DNA of 36,885 nt from CAYYNP01 sp964472545 (GTDB taxonomy: Bacteria > Planctomycetota > Planctomycetia > Pirellulales > Thermoguttaceae), in NCBI GenBank assembly GCA_964472545.1, contig CAYYNP010000065.1, positions 1 to 36,885 of the forward strand, read 5' to 3'. Below the pieces are notes generated by a model. That model had not been told where the DNA came from, searched no databases, and saw nothing but the letters and a program-made list of their open reading frames with translations. Below are positions 15,645 through 22,273 of this stretch, piece by piece (positions within the stretch are counted from its first letter, which is position 1; each line of letters opens with the position of its first letter). The translations under genes were made by a program, and so were the position numbers.

Positions 15645-17016
15645 ATCGCCCGAGTACGTGACGCAGTGCGTCCTCCAGCGACGTGTGACGGAATGCGTAG
15701 CCCGAATCGAGCAAGCCTTTCGGGCGCACCCGCGTGCTGGCCAATAGCAGTTCGTCGGCCATCTCGCCCAACGCAAGGCGCGCAGCAAAGGCGGGCATGG
15801 GAACCAGCGTGGGACGCGAAAGGACTCGGCCGAGGGTCTTGGTGAAATCCCGATTGCTTGCGGCAGCCGGGGCCACGGCGTTCACCGGCCCCCGCACGTC
15901 GTCGGTCATCAGGGCGTGGTGGATCGCCCCGGCGGCATCGTTCAGCGCGATCCAACTCCAGAACTGCCGACCGCTGCCGATGGGCCCTCCGCCGCCGAGC
16001 CGAAACGGCGTGAGCATCCTGGCCAGCGCCCCGCCGCGGGGGCTGAGCACCACGCCAAACCGCAGCACCACGACGCGGATTCCCGCCGCCGCGGCCGGCT
16101 GCGTGGCAGCTTCCCATTCGCGGCTGACGTCCGCCAGAAAGCCGCTGCCGGCCGGTGAGTCTTCGTCGAGCAGTTCGTCGCCCCGGTCGCCGTAGAAGCC
16201 GACGGCCGACGCCGCCACCAGCACCTTCGGCGGCGACGACATTCTGGCCAGCCCTTCGCAGAGCACCCGCGTGGCATGCACGCGGCTTTGGCGAACGCGT
16301 TGCTTCTGCGCTTCGCTCCAGCGTGCTGCGGCGATGTTCTCACCGGCCAGATGTACCACGGCGTGGATGCCGTCCAGTGCCGATGCGTCGAACGAGTCGG
16401 CGCGAGGATTCCAGGCGACCTGCCCTGGCCCAGCTTCGCCGCGGACCAGTCCCGTGACGCGATGGCCGCCGGTCGTCAAGAAGGGAACAAGCTCGCGTCC
16501 GATCAGCCCGTGCGAACCGGTCACCGCGACGTGCAGCGTGCCATGTTGCTTGAACTTGCGATGTGCGGCCAGGTCGTCGGCCGTCGTTCGATGACGATAG
16601 GCGAACATCCGCCGGAGCCTCTTGCGAACGAAGCGCCCGGCGATGAGTCTGCCCAATACGCGGCCGCGGATGCGATACTCGATGCGATCTTCGAGCACCG
16701 ACGTCTCGGTATCCTTGGCGATGAAACGATGCGCATGGTCCCAATGGGCAAGGGGGCCGTGGACCTGCACGTCGCGAAATAGTCTGCCCGGCCGGTAGTC
16801 GCAATGCTCGGCCACCCAACGCAGCCGCAGCGGCCCCAGCCGGCACCGCAGCACCACGCGGCTGCCGTTCCGGATGCCGTCGCCGTGGTCGACGACGTGG
16901 ACGTTCTCCCACGGCGGGATCAGCCGCCGCAGCGCCCCGGGCCGCTCGTGCCAGGCAAAGGCCTCTTCCGCAGCAACGGGCAGCGTCACTTCTCGTGAGA
17001 AGACATCGAGCTTCAC
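15616..17016 (-). CDS. SRPBCC domain fused to TIGR01777-type NAD-dependent epimerase
   Basis: The protein has 466 residues. Residues 1-~150 form an SRPBCC/polyketide-cyclase-like ligand-binding domain (FSREVTLPVAAEEAFAWHERPGAL, RRLIPPWENV). Residues 160-466 are an extended SDR of the TIGR01777/SDR39U1 family with TGSHGLIG at 166-173, VHLAGENIAAARW, VLVAASAVGFYGDRGDE (Tyr in YG, as in the family) and a C-terminal DUF1731-like end. This fusion is common in planctomycetes. Start is GTG 17016: upstream frame is open but looks non-coding, and VKLDVFSREV is the usual N-terminus of the SRPBCC domain. The last nine residues, ending MRIDAP, are encoded by a palindromic repeat copy. The function of the family is not settled; older cell-division-inhibitor annotations are weak. 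Confidence 0.85.
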   Translation of the reverse strand: MKLDVFSREVTLPVAAEEAFAWHERPGALRRLIPPWENVHVVDHGDGIRNGSRVVLRCRLGPLRLRWVAEHCDYRPGRLFRDVQVHGPLAHWDHAHRFIAKDTETSVLEDRIEYRIRGRVLGRLIAGRFVRKRLRRMFAYRHRTTADDLAAHRKFKQHGTLHVAVTGSHGLIGRELVPFLTTGGHRVTGLVRGEAGPGQVAWNPRADSFDASALDGIHAVVHLAGENIAAARWSEAQKQRVRQSRVHATRVLCEGLARMSSPPKVLVAASAVGFYGDRGDELLDEDSPAGSGFLADVSREWEAATQPAAAAGIRVVVLRFGVVLSPRGGALARMLTPFRLGGGGPIGSGRQFWSWIALNDAAGAIHHALMTDDVRGPVNAVAPAAASNRDFTKTLGRVLSRPTLVPMPAFAARLALGEMADELLLASTRVRPKGLLDSGYAFRHTSLEDALRHVLGRSRRMRIDAP

Positions 17017-17078
17017 CGATCCGAGCCCTCGCGCGTCAAGCACCCCGTTCGGCTTGGTCGGCTTTCCATCATCGTCGG

Positions 17079-18647
17079 TCACCAAGGCAGCCCCGGCCAG
17101 TGTGTCTTTGCATCGTGGTTCTTCTGCGGCGTCCCGGGCGTGGAACGCCCCCGCTCGACGTATTTCTTGAGGACCGCGGTCAACTCGGCAGCCACTTCCG
17201 GCCGTTTCTCGACGAGGTTCGTGGTCTCTTTGGGATCTGCGTCGAGATCGTAGAGTTCGCCACGGCCTTGCCGCGCCGATCGCGGCAACACGAGCTTCCA
17301 CGCGCCGCGGCGAATTGCGAATTGCCCGGCGATGGAGTGATTCACGACCGAGGGATGATCCGGCAGACGGGCCCGCTCGCCCAACAGCAGCGGCAAGATG
17401 CTCGTGCTGTCTTCCGCCGCGTCGTCGGGCAGCCGGTAGTCGAGCAGGTCGGCCACCGTCGCCATGAAGTCGTTCAGGCAGACCGTCTCCTCGCACGACG
17501 AGTCGGCCTTGACCTTGCCGGGCCAGCGCACCACCAGCGGCACGCGATGGCCCCCTTCGTAGATCTGGGCCTTGTGGCCGCGGAAGTGATTGTGGAGATC
17601 GATGCCGTGCGACTCCAGTTCCTTGAAGTTGCAGGCCGGCGAGGTCCCGTTGTCGGTGCTGAAGATCAGCAACGTCTCGCCCGCCACACCGGCCTCGTCC
17701 AGCGCCCGCATCACGCGGCCGACCACTGCGTCGGTCTCCATCAGGAAGTCGGCATACGCGCTGATCTCGCTCTTGCCCTGAAACGGCTTACTGGGCGCGA
17801 TCGGCGTATGCGGCGAGGTCAACGGCAGGTAGAGAAAGAACGGGGCCTCCGTCCGGCTCTCTTGCACAACCCAAGCCGCGGCCTTCTCGGCCAGCGTGGG
17901 TAGGATCTCTTCCAGCTTCCAGCCCGGCAACATGGGCCCCGGATGGCCGAACATCGCGTCGGGCTTGGGCACCGAGGGGAACCCCCGCAGCCGATCGTTT
18001 TCGATCCAGATGTACGGCGGGAAGTTGGGCACGGCGACGCCGAAGTAGTAGTCGAAACCGTGATCGCACGGGCCGGAGACCGGCTTCGTGAAATCGATCT
18101 GCCGCTCGACGCGCGCGATTCGCTCGATAGAAGCCTGCCCTTTGAAGAAGCTGTCGCCGATGGGCAAATCGGCGTTGGCGGCCGGCGTCTCCTTGCCGGG
18201 CCAGACCATGCCCAGGTGCCACTTGCCCACGCAAGCCGTGCGATAGCCCCGTTGCTGCAATACCTCCGCCACGGTCATCCGTTGCCGATCGATCAGCGGA
18301 GCGCCCCACTCCCAGAGCACGCTGCTCTTCAATCGCGTGCGCCAGCAATACCGCCCGGTGAGGATGCCGTAACGCGTCGGCGTGCAGACGGCGGAACCCG
18401 AATGGGCGTCGGTGAAGTTCATGCCCTGGCCGATCAGGCGATCGATCTGGGGCGTCTTCAGGGGGCCCATCTTGGGATTCAACGCCGAGACGGAGTCGTA
18501 GCTCATATCGTCGGCGAGGATGAAGACGATGTTCGGCTTCTTGCCGCCCTGGGGCGTTTGCGCCGGTGCGGCGTCGACGCAGCCGAAAGCGGCCAAGAGC
18601 AGACCAACCGCGCCAAGTCGACCGAAATCGTAGCAGAGAAGCAACAT
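17079..18647 (-). CDS. Secreted type-I (formylglycine) sulfatase
   Basis: The 522-residue protein has a signal peptide (about residues 1-29, GAVGLLLAAFGCVDAAPA). Metal ligands are in PNIVFILADDMSYDS (Asp46, Asp47). The FGly motif is CTPTR with Cys88, in the block VCTPTRYGILTGRY. VGKWHLGM gives the lysine and histidine; FSTDNGT contributes the second metal Asp and Asn. Cys88 must be converted to formylglycine by a separate enzyme not seen here. Such sulfatases remove sulfate from algal or animal polysaccharides, and high numbers of them mark Pirellulales genomes. An alternative frame start at 18782 adds an uncharacteristic extension. The epimerase gene follows 62 nt downstream on the same strand. 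The substrate class (S1 subfamily) cannot be assigned by eye. Confidence 0.92.
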   Translation of the reverse strand: MLLLCYDFGRLGAVGLLLAAFGCVDAAPAQTPQGGKKPNIVFILADDMSYDSVSALNPKMGPLKTPQIDRLIGQGMNFTDAHSGSAVCTPTRYGILTGRYCWRTRLKSSVLWEWGAPLIDRQRMTVAEVLQQRGYRTACVGKWHLGMVWPGKETPAANADLPIGDSFFKGQASIERIARVERQIDFTKPVSGPCDHGFDYYFGVAVPNFPPYIWIENDRLRGFPSVPKPDAMFGHPGPMLPGWKLEEILPTLAEKAAAWVVQESRTEAPFFLYLPLTSPHTPIAPSKPFQGKSEISAYADFLMETDAVVGRVMRALDEAGVAGETLLIFSTDNGTSPACNFKELESHGIDLHNHFRGHKAQIYEGGHRVPLVVRWPGKVKADSSCEETVCLNDFMATVADLLDYRLPDDAAEDSTSILPLLLGERARLPDHPSVVNHSIAGQFAIRRGAWKLVLPRSARQGRGELYDLDADPKETTNLVEKRPEVAAELTAVLKKYVERGRSTPGTPQKNHDAKTHWPGLPW

Positions 18648-18951
18648 GATGAATGCTCGCGAATGTGGGCAACGTGTCGAGTTTCGCCGTGGGCCGCTGT
18701 ACGCCTGACGACTGCAGCCGACAGTCGGGCCGTCCGCAGACACTATAGCAAGCCGGTGTTGCTGCGGCCAGTTCGCCGGCAAAGGGCACGGCCACGTGCG
18801 ACGGCCCGGACACCCTCTTCAATCCGGAGAATACCGGTTGGCATCGCCGCCGGCTTATGGGATAATGATATGCGTCCCCAGGGGTGACCATCGCCGGCAA
18901 ACTGGCCGGACATATACGCCGAAATTCGATATCGATCAGGAGAAACCGCGG
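18648..18951. other. 304-nt intergenic region between divergent sulfatase and reductase genes
   Basis: No convincing coding sequence. It holds one good plus-strand promoter (18838-18866) and, on the minus strand, a weaker TATAGT near 18740 with no recognisable -35 box. No long palindrome was noticed. Confidence 0.5.
18838..18866 (+). promoter_or_regulatory. Candidate sigma70-type promoter for the reductase-like gene
   Basis: TTGGCA at 18838-18843, a 17-nt spacer and GATAAT at 18861-18866. The ATG is 85 nt further on, with AGGAGA at 18938-18943 as its ribosome site. Confidence 0.5.
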
Positions 18952-20061
18952 ATGTCCAACGACAAAGTCACCCGTCGAGAATTCGTTCGTACCAGTGCCG
19001 CCGCGGCCACCGGGCTGGCCCTGGGGCTGACGCCGACCAAAACGGTCTTCGCCGGCAACCCCACCGAGGAAGACACCAGCAAGATCCCCAGCTACAACTC
19101 CGAGATGGAGTATCGCCGCTGTGGCAAGACCGAGATGATGACGTCGGCGGTCTGCCTCGGCGGCCACTGGAAGCGGGTCGACAAGGTGTTGCCCGACAAG
19201 CCCGGCGGCCGTGGGTGGTTGTCCTGGGGCGACGGCGATCCGGAGTTCGACAAGAACCGCCGCGAAGTGGTCAGCCGCTGTATCGACCGCGGGATCAACT
19301 ACATCGACGCCTGCTGGAGCAACGAGGTGATCGCCTACAGCCGGGCGCTCCGCGGCCGCCGCGACAAGATGTTCCTGGGCTATTCCTGGGGCCATACGGA
19401 GGTCCGCTTCGAGAAATGGCGCACGTTCGAGAAACTCCGCGAGGGTTTTGAAAACGGACTGAAGACCGCCGGCCAGGAATACGTCGACCTCTGGCGGATC
19501 ACCTGCCACGAGCAGAGCAGCCGTCACGACGACGAGACCATCGAGGAACTGATCAAGGCGCTCGACTGGGCCAAGAAGGCCGGGCTCGCCCGCTACACCG
19601 GCATCTCGTCGCACGACCGGCCGCACATCAAAAAGCTGATCGAAAAGTACCCCGACCAGCTCGAAGCGATCTGCACGCCCTACACCGCCAAGACCAAGGT
19701 GGTCACCGACGAGAGCGGCCTTTGGGCGGCGATGAAGAAGCACGACGTGGGCTGGTTCGGCATCAAGCCGTTTGCCAGCAACTCGGTCTTCAAGGGCGAC
19801 AGCAGCCCCGACAGCCCCCACGCCGAAGAAGACAACCGCATCGCCCGGCTCGCCATCCGCTACATCCTCTGCAACCCGGCCATCACCGCCCCGATCCCGG
19901 GACTGATCACCGTCGAGCAGGTCGACAACATGGCGCTGGCGTTGAAGGAGCGCCGCGAGTTGGACGTAGCCGAGAAGGCGGAGTTGGATCAGGCGATGGA
20001 ACGGGCGTGGGCGAATCTGCCGCCGCGGTATCAGTGGTTGAAGGAGTGGGAGTACGTGTAG
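18952..20061 (+). CDS. Tat-exported aldo/keto-reductase-like protein lacking the usual catalytic Tyr and Lys
   Basis: This 369-residue protein has a twin-arginine signal TRREFVRTSAAAATGLALG (residues 7-25). The AKR barrel starts at MEYRRCGKTEMM. Conserved AKR blocks are present: INYIDA with Asp119, RALRGRRDKMFLG, YVDLWRITCHEQ with His186, AGLARYTGISSHDR, and the C-terminal ITAPIPGLITVEQV cofactor-phosphate region. The position that normally holds the catalytic Tyr (SYG.SE) reads CWSNE, and the usual LATK lysine reads LGYS. It may therefore be non-catalytic or use another chemistry. Start chosen by AGGAGA 8 nt upstream. It ends WLKEWEYV; the same 3' coding end recurs at 21656-21683 past the LRR gene. 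Confidence 0.85.
   Translation: MSNDKVTRREFVRTSAAAATGLALGLTPTKTVFAGNPTEEDTSKIPSYNSEMEYRRCGKTEMMTSAVCLGGHWKRVDKVLPDKPGGRGWLSWGDGDPEFDKNRREVVSRCIDRGINYIDACWSNEVIAYSRALRGRRDKMFLGYSWGHTEVRFEKWRTFEKLREGFENGLKTAGQEYVDLWRITCHEQSSRHDDETIEELIKALDWAKKAGLARYTGISSHDRPHIKKLIEKYPDQLEAICTPYTAKTKVVTDESGLWAAMKKHDVGWFGIKPFASNSVFKGDSSPDSPHAEEDNRIARLAIRYILCNPAITAPIPGLITVEQVDNMALALKERRELDVAEKAELDQAMERAWANLPPRYQWLKEWEYV
20034..20057 (+). repeat. 24-bp direct repeat, copy 1 (3' end of reductase gene)
   Basis: Encodes the final WLKEWEYV of the reductase. It is identical to 21656-21679, on the other side of the LRR gene. Both copies are followed by a TAG stop and, within about 45 bases, by GGGTGGCTG. Confidence 0.85.
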
Positions 20062-20141
20062 TAACAGCCAGACGGCGGTTGAATTGGTGGGTGGCTGCCT
20101 TGGGTTGAAGTTACGCACAGGCTGGAACAAGAGGGCGGCGA

Positions 20142-21650
20142 ATGACGTACGATGCTGCATCTCTCGGCACGGTAATCAACCCGTGGCCCCCCGTTTTCCT
20201 GCATAACTTCGTTGTCGTTGTGCTGGCGCTTCTCCTGCGGCGCGTCCTCGGCAAGCGACACGTGACGGTGTTCGCAGCCGTGCTGCTTGGAATCGGAATC
20301 GGCTTGCTTCTTGGGCCGCTGCTCAGATCACCGAACACATCCAGTTGGGACGGGCTGATCGGCGAGGGCTTCCGATGGGCCTATCGTCTGGTAAAGTACC
20401 TGTCCATAGGCGAATTCTATCGCTTCGCGTCGGACAAACGCCTCTCACTTCTGTTTGTCACCATCGCACCAACGCTGCTCGCATATCCTGCGGTGTTCGG
20501 CATCCCGAAGATCCGTTTGCGAAGATTGCGTTTCAGTCTTCGCACGCTATTGCTCTTCACGGCCGGCTGTGCGGTGCTGCTGAGCGTTTGGGCCGCGTTG
20601 AACCGGGACGAGACTGAAGAGGAGCGGGCTGCCCGTGAGCTCCAAGAAGCCGGGATCTTGGTCAGCTGGAATCGCGACGATCCCCCTCGTGTTTACTCGG
20701 TCGATTTCTTTGATGTGCGCGAGGTGGATGGTTCAGCGTTTGCTGCGGTGAGGTCGTTCAGCTCCTTGCAGAGGCTTGGCTTAGGACGCACCGACGTAAC
20801 CGACTCGCATCTTCAATTGCTAAGGGGAATGCGTGGGCTCCGTTGGTTGGACTTGTCCGGGACCGAGGTTTCCGATCGCGGAGTTGCGCATGTAGAGTGT
20901 TTACAGGACTTACGGTTCCTTGACGTTAGCCGAACCTCAATGACCGACATGGCACTCGAACATTTCGCGAAACTGCCAATGCTCCAGGGTCTCATGCTAT
21001 CCGAGACGCAAGTTTCCGATGCCGGACTAGCGCACCTGACTCCACTCGACGATCTAATCGGCCTTGATCTCTCCCACGCGGCAATTACGGACGATGGGCT
21101 GGTCCATCTAGCGAGCCTGCCCCTATTACGTGATCTCCACTTGGGCGGAACCGGCATTACGGACTCCGGACTCGAGCACTTGTGCAAGCTGGAGGACCTC
21201 AAGGCCCTGAATCTCTCCCAAACCAAAGTGACCGATGAAGGGCTAGCCCGCCTCCTGGAACTCAAGAAACTGCAGCGACTCCACCTTGCCGGCACTCCCG
21301 TGACGGACAAAGGCATGATGCACTTGGCCCGGCTCAAGTACCTGCAAGTCCTGGTGCTTGACAATACCGCAGTTGGCGACGCAGGTCTGAAGAGCCTTGC
21401 TGCTTCGACGAGCCTTGAACACCTCTACGTTCGCAACACGCCGGTTGGCAACGCAGGCCTGCTGAGCATCGTTGCGTCTGAGAGTCTTACGAAGCTGTCA
21501 GCATCCGGATCACGGATTACGATGCGTGCTTCGCAGGCAGTCGGACCTGACGACCCCGATATCCAGATGCCTACCAGAGAGGATCCAGCCCGTCCGTTCT
21601 TCTTCCTGGGGCGGGAGTACAGCCAATGGGGTGAATGGGTGATGCACTGA
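20142..21650 (+). CDS. Membrane-anchored leucine-rich-repeat protein
   Basis: The protein has 502 residues. Four hydrophobic segments lie in the first ~155 residues: near 19-37 (FLHNFVVVVLALLL), 41-62 (TVFAAVLLGIGIGLLLG), 101-122 and 133-152 (FSLRTLLLFTAGCAVLLSV). The FSLRTLL motif before a TM segment is a frequent planctomycete membrane-anchor signature. From about residue 195 to 430 there are around ten 24-residue LRRs of the form L..L.LS.T.VTD.GL.HL..L. The C-terminus, with EDPARPFFFLGREYSQWGEW, is not recognised. The LRR domain probably faces the periplasm or cytoplasm as a binding surface; no enzymatic domain is visible. Base composition is less G+C-rich than the neighbours, and the gene is bracketed by 24-bp direct repeats, which suggests acquisition. 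Confidence 0.85.
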   Translation: MTYDAASLGTVINPWPPVFLHNFVVVVLALLLRRVLGKRHVTVFAAVLLGIGIGLLLGPLLRSPNTSSWDGLIGEGFRWAYRLVKYLSIGEFYRFASDKRLSLLFVTIAPTLLAYPAVFGIPKIRLRRLRFSLRTLLLFTAGCAVLLSVWAALNRDETEEERAARELQEAGILVSWNRDDPPRVYSVDFFDVREVDGSAFAAVRSFSSLQRLGLGRTDVTDSHLQLLRGMRGLRWLDLSGTEVSDRGVAHVECLQDLRFLDVSRTSMTDMALEHFAKLPMLQGLMLSETQVSDAGLAHLTPLDDLIGLDLSHAAITDDGLVHLASLPLLRDLHLGGTGITDSGLEHLCKLEDLKALNLSQTKVTDEGLARLLELKKLQRLHLAGTPVTDKGMMHLARLKYLQVLVLDNTAVGDAGLKSLAASTSLEHLYVRNTPVGNAGLLSIVASESLTKLSASGSRITMRASQAVGPDDPDIQMPTREDPARPFFFLGREYSQWGEWVMH

Positions 21651-21655
21651 CTCCC

Positions 21656-21683
21656 GTGGTTGAAGGAGTGGGAGTACGTTTAG
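21656..21683 (+). pseudogene. Duplicated 3' end of the aldo/keto-reductase-like gene, with 24-bp direct repeat copy 2
   Basis: 21656-21679 equals 20034-20057; the following TTAG keeps the reading WLKEWEYV-stop with a different third base for Val. No other part of the reductase is present here, so this is a fragment that marks the far boundary of the LRR cassette. Confidence 0.7.
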
Positions 21684-21806
21684 GGCGCATCGCCCAACGG
21701 GTGGCTGGGGTCGAGGGGCGAGCACCGAGCCCCCAGGTGGGCGTCCATTGGACGCACGCTCCCTGGGGAGGCAGCACTCGTTCCTCGTGATCCAACCCCA
21801 GCCAGC
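21683..21806. repeat. Nested palindromic element downstream of the LRR cassette
   Basis: GGGCG-CAT-CGCCC (21683-21695) overlaps the last base of the duplicated stop codon. Then GGCTGGGGTCG (21703-21713) pairs, with one G-T type mismatch, with CAACCCCAGCC (21793-21803). Inside lie GCGTCC-ATT-GGACGC and imperfectly complementary CCCCCAGG/CCTGGGG segments. The whole could fold into a roughly 100-nt branched hairpin. No coding sequence fits; it looks like a MITE-like repeat. Confidence 0.55.
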
Positions 21807-21858
21807 CGCCGTCGTTTCTCTCGGACGCGGTAGGACCGCGGTTGAGCGATGCACGGCA

Positions 21859-22215
21859 TCACGACTGCTCACCACGCGCCAGCTTCCCGTCCGCGAGGCG
21901 GTAACGAGTGACAACGGACGAATCCCAGCGACCTTCGGAATCACCTGCAACAAGTTCGCCGTACGCTCCGTCGAATACCGCAACAACCTCTTCGATTGTT
22001 CGAAAGACAAGGCCGAGCGACTCCACACAGCTCACTTTGAGGTAGAGCACTCTGGGCAGAACGTGGCAGACGGGCAGAAACGCCTCATGCCCATCGTCTG
22101 GACAAAGTCGCTCAATCACTTGCGCCACCCTCTGGTAGCCGCTCTCGAGTTCGCCGTCACTCCAATCAGCCTGGGACGTTGCCAGGGCGACCCACCCGTG
22201 GTATTCGATGCTCAT
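21859..22215 (-). CDS. Imm7-like immunity protein (orphan)
   Basis: This 118-residue protein starts MSIEYHGWVALATSQADWSD; the EYHGW block near the N-terminus and the size are those of Imm7-family immunity proteins of polymorphic toxin systems. A central VLYLKVSCVESLG strand and the C-terminal WDSSVVTRYRLADGKL fit the same fold. Start at 22215 was chosen because the Imm7 motif begins there and AGGA lies 8 nt upstream; an ATG at 22281 in frame overlaps the next gene. No toxin, Rhs or secretion-adaptor gene is in the window, so it may be an acquired protective gene or a relic. It is less G+C-rich than its neighbours. A plus-strand frame over the same DNA (21748-22245) shows no protein-like features. 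Confidence 0.65.
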   Translation of the reverse strand: MSIEYHGWVALATSQADWSDGELESGYQRVAQVIERLCPDDGHEAFLPVCHVLPRVLYLKVSCVESLGLVFRTIEEVVAVFDGAYGELVAGDSEGRWDSSVVTRYRLADGKLARGEQS

Positions 22216-22273
22216 TTCAGAATCCTGTCGGGAGGAAGCACGTGAACCGCCAACTTTGAGATGACACTCCTCG

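Noticed and set aside
17788..20160. Minus-strand open frame of 790 residues spanning sulfatase and reductase genes
   Set aside because: It crosses two well-defined genes on different strands and shows only frame-shifted versions of them.
21748..22245. Plus-strand frame of 165 residues over the Imm7-like gene
   Set aside because: No start signal or protein-like pattern; the minus frame matches a known immunity-protein N-terminus.
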